A stretch of DNA of 27,678 bases from assembly GCA_002451165.1 (NCBI GenBank), contig DKBH01000040.1, forward strand, positions 13,547 to 41,224. Reading direction: 5' to 3'. The notes beneath the pieces were generated by a model, which searched no databases, was not told the DNA's origin, and saw only the letters and a program-made list of their open reading frames with translations. Shown piece after piece: positions 15,752 through 24,243 of the stretch (position 1 is its first letter; every line of letters begins with the position of its first letter). The position numbers were made by a program, and so were the translations under genes. Origin of the DNA: Nitrospiraceae bacterium UBA6905. GTDB taxonomy: Bacteria > Nitrospirota > Thermodesulfovibrionia > Thermodesulfovibrionales > UBA6898.

Positions 15752-16519
15752 TCAGACTCTTAATATATCAGATGGAGCATACCTGCTCGCAATATAGATC
15801 GGGAACCGCTGCAGAAGGAACTTCCGGTGTGCTGCGATTGCCAGAGACGCCGTGTTGTTGTGCTCAGAGAGGTGAGCTAAACACGCCCACTTGAGTCTCC
15901 CAGATAACGCCGGCTTCAACAGTTCCGCTGCCTCGGCGTTCGAAAGATGGCCTTCTGGCCCTGTGATGCGTTTCTTCAGGAACGAGGGATAGGGACCCCG
16001 AGCGAGCATGTCAGGATCATAATTGCTCTCGATAAAAACTGCATCGAGGGTCGATATAACTTCTTCCAACCCATCAAAGACATGTCCAAGGTCAGTCATG
16101 ATGCCGAGGCGCTTTCCCCCAGAGGAAATGATGAAAACTGATCCATCGACGCTGTCATGCGGCGTGGGAATGGCATGGACCCTAACGGTACCGAAGTCTA
16201 TATAGCCGCCAGGATAAAAATGATGCACATCATGAAGTCTGCCGATGGGATGCCTTTTCTCTGCAGTTGCCAGGGTCTTTCGGGATACATGGAGAGGTAT
16301 ACCGAACTTACGCTGATAGATGCCGGCATGCCGGATATGGTCACCATGATCATGGGAAATGATGACAGCGTCAATATCGCGGATCGAACGTCCCCGCGCA
16401 GCCAGCTTCTTTTCGACCTGGATGCCGTCTATCCCTGCATCAAAGAGGAGCCTCAGTCCACCCGCTTCTACATAAATACTGTTACCGTTGCTGCCGGATT
16501 GCAGAGAAAATGTGAGCAT
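15752..16519 (-). CDS. WalJ/YycJ-type MBL-fold metallo-hydrolase
   Basis: 255 aa. The N-terminus FSLQSGSNGNSIYVEAG is the standard opening of the YycJ/WalJ branch. The metal site SHDHGDH occupies residues 55-61, further ligands are likely at PTPHDS and DLGHVFDG, and a late LAHLSEHNN gives another His. These enzymes are phosphodiesterases or nucleases of the beta-lactamase fold; WalJ is linked to cell-wall or DNA-damage functions in Firmicutes. The ATG at 16519 has no Shine-Dalgarno, yet a good promoter ends 11 bases before it. It is separated by about 90 bases from the 57-aa gene upstream. Confidence 0.85.
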   Translation of the reverse strand: MLTFSLQSGSNGNSIYVEAGGLRLLFDAGIDGIQVEKKLAARGRSIRDIDAVIISHDHGDHIRHAGIYQRKFGIPLHVSRKTLATAEKRHPIGRLHDVHHFYPGGYIDFGTVRVHAIPTPHDSVDGSVFIISSGGKRLGIMTDLGHVFDGLEEVISTLDAVFIESNYDPDMLARGPYPSFLKKRITGPEGHLSNAEAAELLKPALSGRLKWACLAHLSEHNNTASLAIAAHRKFLLQRFPIYIASRYAPSDILRV

Positions 16520-16530
16520 GATGATCGTGT

Positions 16531-16559
16531 ATTATCAATCAGACTGTAAGATTAGTCAA
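16531..16559 (-). promoter_or_regulatory. Sigma70-type promoter directly before the metallo-hydrolase gene
   Basis: Minus strand TTGACT (complement of 16554-16559), 17-nt spacer, GATAAT (complement of 16531-16536). Each hexamer is one base from consensus. The -10 ends 11 bases before ATG 16519, so only four to five untranslated bases are expected. Confidence 0.6.
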
Positions 16560-16560
16560 C

Positions 16561-16572
16561 ACATGATCATGT
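16561..16572. promoter_or_regulatory. Perfect 12-base palindrome next to the -35 box
   Basis: ACATGATCATGT at 16561-16572 is a perfect inverted repeat one base upstream of the TTGACT box. This is a usual place for a regulator site, though one copy alone could be chance. Confidence 0.35.
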
Positions 16573-16610
16573 CTGGGAGCCGCTCTCCCTCCTGATAACA
16601 GTCCACCCCC

Positions 16611-16784
16611 CTATTGAGGCAGCATCTGTTCCCACAAAAGAAATATATCGCCCCTGATAATACCGGCATCCGGCAGTTCATCATAATCTTCCCATGGAAA
16701 CCGTTGTCTCAAATCAGCAGACAGGCGTCCTTCACGATAACATATGCGATACTCTCCCAACTGCAGGCTTTGAAATCTCTCCAT
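16611..16784 (-). CDS. Small acidic protein of unknown function, 57 aa
   Basis: The frame from ATG 16784 reads MERFQSLQLGEYRICYREGR, continues ADLRQRFPWEDYDELPDAG and ends LLWEQMLPQ at a TAG. Codons and residue order are protein-like: charged, two helices and a short strand, with no membrane segment. There is no strong RBS, only GATGAG directly before the ATG. It lies between the SH3/LSm-like gene and the metallo-hydrolase gene on the same strand. I do not recognise it. The upstream 16785-16864 holds nothing else. Confidence 0.55.
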   Translation of the reverse strand: MERFQSLQLGEYRICYREGRLSADLRQRFPWEDYDELPDAGIIRGDIFLLWEQMLPQ

Positions 16785-16864
16785 CTCATCATAGACGCAC
16801 TATTCAAACACCCCAGCGTACTTTGGTGTTGAAGTTGGATGCCGCCCCTGCCCCTGTTATTGAA

Positions 16865-17170
16865 CTATCGCTGGGCCCTGAAGGTAAATGATTCTATCTT
16901 TTCAATGCGGACGATTGTGTCATAGAATTCTTTTCCTGTGAGCTTTGCAATATGCACATTATGGTCCCCCACTTTTGCAATGGTGCCATCGATAGTCTCT
17001 CCAGACTCCGTCCTGAGCGAAATGCGCTTGCCAACATTCACCAGTAAGTTTTCCTTGATGCTCAGATCAGAGTTGAATGCAGTCTTCTCTTCAGCAAGTG
17101 CTGTGCCCTGTGACAGGATGAGACTCGCTATAATGATGACTGTCCAGAGAATCATGTCGCGCAGTCGCAT
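16865..17170 (-). CDS. Small secreted SH3/LSm-like protein
   Basis: 101 aa. Residues 1-26 are a signal peptide (MILWTVIIIASLILSQGTALAE). The mature part is a single small beta-barrel-like stretch: VGKRISLRTESGETIDGTIA, then KVGDHNVHIAKLTGKEFYDT and VRIEKIESFTFR. This alternating pattern resembles LSm or SH3b-like folds, but no catalytic residue is seen. The start is set by GGAGG eight bases upstream of ATG 17170. It lies 88 bases after the ferredoxin gene and may belong to the same operon. Function unknown; periplasmic. Confidence 0.75.
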   Translation of the reverse strand: MRLRDMILWTVIIIASLILSQGTALAEEKTAFNSDLSIKENLLVNVGKRISLRTESGETIDGTIAKVGDHNVHIAKLTGKEFYDTIVRIEKIESFTFRAQR

Positions 17171-17258
17171 GGTTGTGTCCTCCTTGCATTGGTTATTGTT
17201 GAACTTGCCTTCTTCAGGCGTACCGGCAATCTTTCCTTATACAAAAGACCGTAGCCCA

Positions 17259-18068
17259 TCACCTCGGGATCAGTGACAGTGCTGCAACAGGGCAGACCCT
17301 GCGGCAGAGGCCGCAGCCGAAACATTTATGAGCATTAACAAAAGAGAGCGAGCGTCCTTCAAGTGCGATACTTTCGATTGCTCTGAAACAACATGCGGTA
17401 TCGCAGAGACCACAGCCATTGCAGAGCAACGGATCGACCCTGGCTACATGCTCAGCCCTTGCCATGGTTTCGACATTTATATGAGACATGGTTCTTAGCG
17501 CTAGACATCCCTCAGCAGAACAGTTGCATATGGCGCCGATGAATGGCGTCATCATCGTCCATATGGTGTGCACAGCGCCCTGTTCTTCCAGTTCTTCCAT
17601 CTGGCTCACCGCAACGTCGGCGGCTACGGATTCTAGACCCTCCGCAGATGCCTTGCCAAAGTAGCTCATGTCGATACTCTCATACCATGCCTCAGGACCG
17701 TAACTCACAGCATAGCAGCATCGCTCCTCCTTCCTTTTCAAGTCCCAGCGACAGGCACAGGGCATGCGCACAACCGTCTTGGCCTTTCTCACCACCTCGG
17801 CAATCTCTTCTATAGGCAGCACCTGACCGAAATGCTCTGCTTTCGCCTTGGCAACAAGGGCTTTTTCCACTGCCTTAGGAAGTCGCCCTTTCCTGCGGAA
17901 GATAGTCTCCAGTCTGCCGAGGGTCCGAAAACCATCGGAGAATGCAACGGTGAGAAACTTTTCGATATATTTTCGACGACTCAGGTCAGAGAGCAGATCA
18001 TTCGCATAGTTGGCAGCGTTCTTGTACCAGACCTTGCCTTCACCGTGTTCGGTACAGAATTCACACAT
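17259..18068 (-). CDS. Cys-rich 2x[4Fe-4S] ferredoxin-type protein
   Basis: 269 aa with no signal peptide. The C-terminal 60 residues hold a bacterial two-cluster ferredoxin domain: CNGCGLCDTAC followed by CFGCGLCRRVCPVAAL. The N-terminal 200 residues add Cys groups, MCEFC at the start, CACRWDLKRKEERCC near 105-120 and CNCSAEGC near 180, which may bind another metal site. Such proteins pass electrons in the cytoplasm of anaerobes; the substrate is unknown. The ATG at 18068 follows an in-frame TGA, so it is the earliest start. The first gene of a short minus-strand group with 17170. Confidence 0.8.
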   Translation of the reverse strand: MCEFCTEHGEGKVWYKNAANYANDLLSDLSRRKYIEKFLTVAFSDGFRTLGRLETIFRRKGRLPKAVEKALVAKAKAEHFGQVLPIEEIAEVVRKAKTVVRMPCACRWDLKRKEERCCYAVSYGPEAWYESIDMSYFGKASAEGLESVAADVAVSQMEELEEQGAVHTIWTMMTPFIGAICNCSAEGCLALRTMSHINVETMARAEHVARVDPLLCNGCGLCDTACCFRAIESIALEGRSLSFVNAHKCFGCGLCRRVCPVAALSLIPR

Positions 18069-18442
18069 CTCGTATCATCCAGCAGATCATCAAAGATATT
18101 GTACGCTCTTTCACAGCACGCCGCAATCCGGACGATGAAGCAAGGCATGACATAATCGGCTCAGCAGGGTATACTTCAGTATATCCGACAGGACGGCTAC
18201 AGATACGTCGTCAGTAGAGAATAATCGAACAATTGGCCATGGAAGCCATATTACATCAACAGAGCGGCAGACTATTCAGAGAATGTTTCTCCCACGTTAA
18301 GAGGGTGTAATATAGCCGCCGCCGGAGTAATCATGGCATCGTATACCATACGATCCAGACGGATGTTTTCGAAAAGGAATTGCCGGCACCTTTCGCATAG
18401 GTGGGACGTTCCTGGGCGGAGATCCGCAGAGGGAGCATGACG
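18069..18442. other. Intergenic region between the ferredoxin gene and greB
   Basis: No coding frame convinces me in these 374 bases; the only short frames lack ribosome-binding sites. It must hold the divergent promoters for both genes, but I found no clear -35/-10 pair. Confidence 0.5.
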
Positions 18443-18922
18443 ATGCTTGCATACAGAAGATCACCCTATATTACTCCTGAAGGATATAAGAAACTCAGCG
18501 ATGAGCTTTCCTTCCTTTGGAAGACAAGGCGGCCGCAGGTCACACAGGCGGTCGCTGATGCTGCAGCAATGGGCGACCGATCAGAAAATGCCGAATATAT
18601 TTACGGCAAGAAGCAGCTGCGACAGATAGACGCTCGCATCCGTTACCTCTCGAAGAGACTGAGCGAGCTGAAAGTCATTGACCGGCAGCCCGCGGACACT
18701 TCAATAGTCTATTTCGGCGCGTGGATCAATATCGAGGACGAAAAGGGAAACGTTTTTGAATTCCGCATCGTCGGCGCCGACGAGACCGACCTGAAAAGGA
18801 ATTTTATCAGCATCGATTCTCCCATGGCAAAGGCCCTGCTGCGAAAGACGGAGGGCGACTATGTTACGGTGAGCAGGCCAAACGGCACATCCGCCTTTGT
18901 CATTCTCTCCATCCGATACTGA
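18443..18922 (+). CDS. greB: Transcript cleavage factor GreB
   Basis: 159 aa, matching E. coli GreB (158 aa) throughout. The N-terminal coiled coil has TPEGYKKLSDELSFLWKTRR and the tip loop MGDRSENAEY with the two acidic residues (D45, E48) needed to place Mg in the RNA polymerase active site. The C-terminal FKBP-like domain has YFGAWINIED, FRIVGADE and FISIDSPMAKALL. The protein rescues backtracked polymerase. The start at 18443 is favoured because GGGAG lies seven bases upstream; ATG 18437 is too close to that site. It converges on malQ with 19 bases between the stops. Confidence 0.93.
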   Translation: MLAYRRSPYITPEGYKKLSDELSFLWKTRRPQVTQAVADAAAMGDRSENAEYIYGKKQLRQIDARIRYLSKRLSELKVIDRQPADTSIVYFGAWINIEDEKGNVFEFRIVGADETDLKRNFISIDSPMAKALLRKTEGDYVTVSRPNGTSAFVILSIRY

Positions 18923-18941
18923 TACGCTAAGCTTCTACAGG

Positions 18942-21170
18942 TCACAACTCTGGATGTTTCCTGAAAATTTCCTTCAGGTGCAGAAATCTCTCATCTCCAA
19001 TGACCTCTTCCACTGTCAGAGGGGTTTTCTGCACCCAATTGGGATGCTGGTCAACGGTTCCGGGAAGGTTCTGCTGGTCCATAGTCCCGATAACATCGTC
19101 AAGGCTTACCAGGATCATTCTGCAGGGTGTCCTGGCCAGATAGCCGTAGATCGCGCTGCAGAGCTGCGGTGTCATGCGGGGAACGAGAGCAGGATCGTCA
19201 GGAATTCCGCCAGGAAGCAGGTTCTCCGTTTTCAGAGCCGCAAGAATAAGACCGCGGTCTCTGTTTCGCGCCATTCGGTCTTGTTGCTCCGCACGGTCAT
19301 CGGGATAAATTCCAAGCCTGCTTTTTACCTCGATATCGATACCGTCCCAATACCCGTAGAGCGTCGGCAGATCATGCGTTGTAACGGCACACAATGCCAT
19401 GGGGGCATAGTGCTCCGGCAGCTTATAGGAAACATCGGGATAATTTCTCTCAAAATAAAAAAGTCGGTAGGAGAGCATTCTGAACTGCTGCAGCATGTTC
19501 CTGAATTGCTCATCAATAGTGCCGAGATCCTCAGCTATAACTATCGTCTTATTCCTCTGGCTTTCCAGCGCTATGATCCTCAGAAAATCGATCGACGGCT
19601 GAAGAACATACCCCCCCTGCTTAGGTGACATCTCTGACGGCACCCAGAAAAGGCGAAAAAGACCAAGCGCATGGTCGATCCTCAGTGCCCCACCGTGCCT
19701 CATGTTCTTTCTCAGGGTCTGTATGAAAAGTTCATACCCACTCTCTTTCTGCATTTCCGGGATGAGCGCCGGGAATCCCCAGTTCTGACCGTTCGGATTG
19801 AAATCATCGGGAGGCGCTCCTACATCAGCTCCACCCGCGATATCCTGATACAGCCAAATATCGCTGCCGCCGCCGATAGCCCCTATAGCAAGGTCATGAT
19901 ACAACCCCACCCTCATCCCCGAACTGCAGCAGAGATCCTGCACCTCAGAAAGCTGTCTGTCGATCAGCCATTGGATATAGCAATGGAACATCACCTCTTT
20001 CTTATGGCCTTCTCGATATCGTTTTACCGCTTCGCCAGAAGGGTCGCGATATGCTTCCGGCCAAGCCTGCCAGGAATAAACCTGTTCTGATTGCACAAAA
20101 TAATCACGAAGTGCACAATACAGGCTAAACGATTCGAGTGCCTCGCCTTCGTTCTCCAGGTATTTGCTGAAGTCTCTCCCTCTTGCCGTTTCCTTGCCAT
20201 AATGCTCTACAAGGAAATGATCGAAGGCATAACCCAGAATTTTTGTCTTGATGGCGGCAACACGCTCATAATCTAAGTACGGTGCATCCCTGAGATCATG
20301 CAGCGCAGTCTTGAGAGACTTCGACCGCATCGCACGTCGGGCTGCTGCCGAGTCCGCAACATCGGCTATGGCTTCGATATCGAGATAGATAAGATTTCTG
20401 AACAGTCTGCTGATCGGCGAGTAAGGGCTTAAGCCGTAGGGATTTGTATTAGGTATCGCATGCAAGGGATTTACGCCGATAAAACTGCCGCTCAGGCCGG
20501 CAACACTTTCGACAACACCTTTAAGGTCCCCAAAATCGCCCACCCCCCAGTTGCGTACAGAGCGTAGAGCGTAAAGGTTTACAGCAAGTCCCCAGAGACC
20601 TCTTTCACCGTTATCTTCCGGAAGGTAGCAGGTGTCTGGCGCTATGATCACGCTCGAATTCTTCTGCAGCTTGCCAGCCCCCGGGATATGATTGCGTACA
20701 GTTACTGTTAATGTATAATAACCGGGCTCCCTTCTGTCTTCGTCGGTCAGTATTACTTTGATATAGCGTTGTCCATCGATTATCCGCTCTTCGGACACGT
20801 GGAGCGAATCTCCCGATACGAGAGTATTATGGGATATGCCCTGCTCATCTTCCATGGTGCATGAAACAGAAATTCTTCCTTCTGCACCTTCTTCAGCAGG
20901 AATGAAGAGCGGCAACGACAGCGGCTGTTCATGTTCCGAGATCACATACACCGGTTCGAGAAGCGATTTCCAAGTCTTTGCCCTCTTTTCATGAATCTCT
21001 CGCTCCATATCTTCTGTTGTGCCGACCTTCAGTTTCATCGCGGCCAGTATCGCCTTTTTTGCTTCGAGAGTTATCGCATGCCAAGTACCGAATATATCCC
21101 AGTAACCGGGGAGTATCCCGTAAAGTTCGGCCAGCTCATTGATACACTGTTCTATAATGTCCTTTTCCAT
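18942..21170 (-). CDS. malQ: 4-alpha-glucanotransferase (amylomaltase)
   Basis: 742 aa, GH77. The N-terminal 190 residues are an extra beta-rich domain as in the longer E. coli-type MalQ. The barrel contains the substrate loops SPYSPISRLFRN and GGGSDIWLYQDIAGGADVGA. The nucleophile Asp lies in LRIDHALGLF (about residue 497), the acid/base Glu in IVIAEDLGTID (about 547) and the third Asp in TTHDLPTLYGYW (about 600). It moves glucan chains during glycogen or maltodextrin use in the cytoplasm. No Shine-Dalgarno precedes ATG 21170, but a promoter ends six bases before it. No other glycogen gene is nearby. Confidence 0.93.
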   Translation of the reverse strand: MEKDIIEQCINELAELYGILPGYWDIFGTWHAITLEAKKAILAAMKLKVGTTEDMEREIHEKRAKTWKSLLEPVYVISEHEQPLSLPLFIPAEEGAEGRISVSCTMEDEQGISHNTLVSGDSLHVSEERIIDGQRYIKVILTDEDRREPGYYTLTVTVRNHIPGAGKLQKNSSVIIAPDTCYLPEDNGERGLWGLAVNLYALRSVRNWGVGDFGDLKGVVESVAGLSGSFIGVNPLHAIPNTNPYGLSPYSPISRLFRNLIYLDIEAIADVADSAAARRAMRSKSLKTALHDLRDAPYLDYERVAAIKTKILGYAFDHFLVEHYGKETARGRDFSKYLENEGEALESFSLYCALRDYFVQSEQVYSWQAWPEAYRDPSGEAVKRYREGHKKEVMFHCYIQWLIDRQLSEVQDLCCSSGMRVGLYHDLAIGAIGGGSDIWLYQDIAGGADVGAPPDDFNPNGQNWGFPALIPEMQKESGYELFIQTLRKNMRHGGALRIDHALGLFRLFWVPSEMSPKQGGYVLQPSIDFLRIIALESQRNKTIVIAEDLGTIDEQFRNMLQQFRMLSYRLFYFERNYPDVSYKLPEHYAPMALCAVTTHDLPTLYGYWDGIDIEVKSRLGIYPDDRAEQQDRMARNRDRGLILAALKTENLLPGGIPDDPALVPRMTPQLCSAIYGYLARTPCRMILVSLDDVIGTMDQQNLPGTVDQHPNWVQKTPLTVEEVIGDERFLHLKEIFRKHPEL

Positions 21171-21176
21171 TACAGT

Positions 21177-21205
21177 ATGATACGTTACCTTTTAAATAAG
21201 AGCAA
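21177..21205 (-). promoter_or_regulatory. Candidate promoter abutting the malQ start
   Basis: Minus strand TTGCTC (complement of 21200-21205), 17-nt spacer, TATCAT (complement of 21177-21182). Six bases separate the -10 from ATG 21170, so the message would be leaderless. Confidence 0.4.
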
Positions 21206-21344
21206 CTTCAAGCGGTGTCATAGCCCTTCACCGTCTATGCATGATATGGAAATAGTTTTCCTGCTTTTAATTGGGCATACCGCTTTCTTTGTAAGTCTGC
21301 TAAAATAGACTATGGGTTCTGAAAGGCAAAGAGGTCATCGGACC

Positions 21345-21521
21345 ATGGTAAACATCAAGGACGTACATCCTGAAAAAAAAGGCAGTGAACATCCTAAGAC
21401 GAGTGACAGCCCTGAGGATGACTGCAGGTGCAAGGAAGTTTCGGAAAAGTCGTTACCTGACATGTTCCGGCTCATGATCAGCGATCTCTCTTTCTGGAAA
21501 AAGATCAAAGGAAAGAAATAA
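21345..21521 (+). CDS. Small charged protein of unknown function, 58 aa
   Basis: MVNIKDVHPEKKGSEHPKTS, then CRCKEVSEKSLPDMFRLMIS and a basic tail KKIKGKK. The N-terminal half is disordered-looking and Lys/Glu-rich with two Cys close together (CRC); the C-terminal 25 residues form a likely amphipathic helix. AGAGG lies about ten bases before ATG 21345, while ATG 21312 is a longer alternative without an RBS. I do not recognise it. It stands alone, divergent from malQ. It may be a real small gene, but the evidence is modest. Confidence 0.4.
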   Translation: MVNIKDVHPEKKGSEHPKTSDSPEDDCRCKEVSEKSLPDMFRLMISDLSFWKKIKGKK

Positions 21522-21694
21522 CGAACTGAATCGCGGCACTTTTCAGGTCAAGCGCTCTGCCCCTTCAGTCGACCCCCTGCTCCATCATTAACCCATGCTG
21601 TATCCATGATTTCTTCTCGAAATAATCTGTCGACGGTACTCCTCGAGCTGCAGATCATCTAGAGCATCGCATCGGCGATAAGCGCCTCAGGGAA

Positions 21695-22327
21695 TCACTT
21701 CTCTTCAGTCAGCAGTGGAACACTGGCAATGGCCCTGAATAGTGCCATATACTCTTTGTTCAGCGGAGGCCCCTTGTATAAAGGTCGGACATCGACATAG
21801 CCCTCAATAAACTCCCAATAGGGCAGTCCGGTTTTTTCGCAATAAACCCGGCTTTCGTCTGTCGAAATAACCTGCTGCGGCGTACCGCCATCCTTTTCAC
21901 AAGCCTCTGAGAATACTGCGGCATAACGCCAGTCAAAAAGTGGCGCAGTGAGTTCATTTCCACTTCGAGGGAATACTTCATACATAATCTTGACCGGACT
22001 TTTTTTCGGCATGCTCTTGAAGGTGAGCTTCAGCATGAAGAATCCATCTCGCAGGCTGTCACACATACCGGTTGTCGTGCCAGGCGAAACTGCCTGGTCG
22101 GTCATGCAGGCCTTTCAACTCGTCCTGTCTATCCAGCCAAGAAGCCGTCTCTTATAGTTCCCCCCCGATATTTTTTCTAATACGATTTCCCCATAAGATT
22201 TATCCGGGTCATCTTTTTCAAGTGAACTGACAGCCAAATTCCCTGGGCCGGCGGACAGAGAGCCGTGCACCGTGCAGCCGCTTATCAGCAAGAAAAGCAT
22301 ACTCCATACGGCCAAGTTTCTTACCAT
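21695..22327 (-). CDS. Lipoprotein frame interrupted by one in-frame TGA
   Basis: The start MVRNLAVWSMLFLLISGC is a lipoprotein signal with the lipid-bearing Cys at residue 18. The first part runs 70 codons (YGEIVLEKISGG, then LLGWIDRTS) to a TGA at 22115-22117. The same frame continues without another stop for about 140 codons, reading KACMTDQAVSPGTTTGMCDS, KIMYEVFPRSGN and PYWEFIEGYVDVRPLY. Thus one 210-codon gene is split by a single TGA. The residues after it give x-K-A-C, a UxxC motif if read as selenocysteine, and an 18-base hairpin starts 17 bases later. Other readings are a nonsense mutation, or two genes with restart at ATG 22105, which has GAAAGG five bases before it. I do not recognise the family. 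ATG 22345 is an alternative start. Confidence 0.6.
22080..22097 (-). promoter_or_regulatory. Hairpin downstream of the in-frame TGA
   Basis: On the minus strand CCAGGC, loop AGTTTC, GCCTGG: a perfect six-base-pair stem inside the coding frame. It begins 17 bases after the TGA (22115-22117), and the loop begins 23 bases after it, with a G as second loop base. This is close to what I recall for bacterial SECIS elements, but a short GC stem can arise by chance. Confidence 0.4.
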
Positions 22328-22428
22328 CGCTGTCTCATGCTTCATAACCTTGCGCAATATTGGAACACGCCCTTATGCTGCATATTTTGAAAAAAGTTTC
22401 GTCTCAACACTTATTTTCCCAACTTCTA

Positions 22429-22457
22429 TTGATAAGCATATTTTCTGTAATTATACC
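22429..22457 (+). promoter_or_regulatory. Candidate promoter for the radical SAM gene
   Basis: TTGATA (22429-22434), 17-nt spacer, TATACC (22452-22457). The leader to ATG 22724 would be about 260 bases. The 22358-22723 gap holds no convincing gene. Confidence 0.35.
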
Positions 22458-22723
22458 AGATATGTCAGGAGCCTATTTCAGCGCTATCTGACTTCCCCTC
22501 TGATTGATCGTCACACGCCGTTCTCCACCACCACGCCTGATGCCCAGGCGGTACATTCTTCGACACCCCTTCCATGACTTATGGGAAGAAGCTTTCGTCA
22601 TCAGCATTACGCTATTATAGTATGTCAGGATTGGATTCCGATGTTTCGATATCATCTTTTCCTCTCCTTATCGAATCGTTTTACGCCCCTGCACTACCCC
22701 TCTGTGTTCATAAGGAGTATATC

Positions 22724-24243
22724 ATGAAGTTCTTCTTGTATATCCGAAGTATCCGGACACGTCCTGGAGTTTTTCCTACGCGTTAAAGTTTATCTTGAAG
22801 AAAGCTGTTTATCCACCCTTGGGCCTTCTTACCGTAGCTGCAATGCTTCCTTCTGCCTGGGAAAAAAAGCTTGTGGACAGGAATGTACACCCTTTTAGCG
22901 ACAAAGATCTCGCCTGGGAGGACTATGTCCTTATCAGCGCGATGTCTATACAACGGGAATCTGTAAAGACTGTTCTCGACAGATGTCGGTATCTCGGCGT
23001 AAGGGTTATAGCCGGCGGCCCACTTTTTACCAATGATCCGGAAGAGTTCCCGGATATCGACCATCTTGCGCTGAATGAAGCTGAAATGACGCTTCCGCCA
23101 TTTCTCCTTGACCTGCGGTCAGGTCATGCCGAGCGACGCTATACTGCTGCTCCGCGGGCAGATATAACAACCACTCCGATGCCGCTCTGGGAGCTCATCG
23201 AGACGAAACATTACGCCTCCATGAATATTCAATATTCGAGGGGGTGCCCCTTTGACTGTGAATTCTGCAATATCACCTCTCTCTTCGGACGTATACCCAG
23301 AACAATAAGACCAGACCAGATTATCTCGGAACTGGAGAAGATCTTGTCCCTGGGATGGAAGGGCGGAGTCTTCTTTGTCGACGATAACTTCATCGGCAAC
23401 AGGACAGAGCTGAAGACGGAAATACTACCCCGGATCATTGCGTGGATGACGATGAATAACCACCCGTTCTTCTTTTTGCCCGAAGCTTCCATTAATTTGG
23501 CTGATGATGCGGAACTCATAAAAATGATGGTCGCGGCCGGATTTATAACTGTCTTTGTTGGTATCGAAACAACGCATGAAGAGAGTCTGCACGAATGCAC
23601 CAATATCCCGAACAGAAACCGTGATCTCATAACCAGCGTCCGCAAGATAAAGTCGTTCGGCCTTGAGGTGCAGGCCGGTTTTATCGTAGGTTTTGATAAG
23701 GATCCGGCAACGATTTTTGAAAGGATGATCGAGTTTATCCGGGAGAGCAGAATAGCTACCGCCATGGTCGGACTCCTTAAGGCGCCACGTGGCACTAAGC
23801 TCTATGACTGCCTTATCACCGAGAACCGGCTGATGAATGCCGTGTCCGGGGATAACACAGACTTTTCAATTAACTTCATCCCCAAGATGAACTATGAAAG
23901 CCTTATGACCGGATACAAGAAGATCATCGACAGCATCTATTCCCCCAGAAATTATTACGCCCGGGTCCTTCAGTTTCTGAAGGAGTATCATCCTGAGCAG
24001 AAAAAGATGTTCCATATGCAATGGGGCTATGTAAAGGCCACAGTCAAATCTGTAGTCGTGCTTGGTCTTCTGAACAAGGAACGCTTCCATTACTGGAGGC
24101 TGTTCTTCTGGTCTCTCTTCGGGAGACCCCGGCTTTTCCCTCTTGCCATAACGTTCTCTATCTACGGCTTCCATTTCAGGAGGATTTTCGAACAGCACTT
24201 CAGAACAATCGAGAACAAAGGGTCTACGTTCTCTTCATCCTGA
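22724..24243 (+). CDS. B12-binding radical SAM protein (DUF4070 type), frameshifted at codon 2
   Basis: The B12-binding half ends in VRVIAGGPLFTN and is followed by the radical SAM cluster motif CPFDCEFC (near residue 150 counted from 22795), FFVDDNFIG, and the DUF4070 C-terminus. Relatives include hopanoid-modifying enzymes such as HpnP and HpnR and many of unknown substrate. The open frame begins only at TTG 22795, but the same frame upstream reads LLVYPKYPDTSWSFSYA, which is the normal family N-terminus. A good start (AAGGAG, then ATG at 22724) sits in another frame; one missing A in ATGAA(A)GTT would join them to give M-K-V-L-L-V-Y-P. So the true protein is about 506 aa with a one-base deletion near 22727. 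No substrate is indicated by the neighbours. Confidence 0.88.

Noticed and set aside
16614..16832. 72-codon plus-strand frame opposite the 57-aa gene
   Set aside because: The minus-strand frame has better residue order and fits the orientation of its neighbours; the plus frame has no RBS and is His/Leu/Ser-rich.
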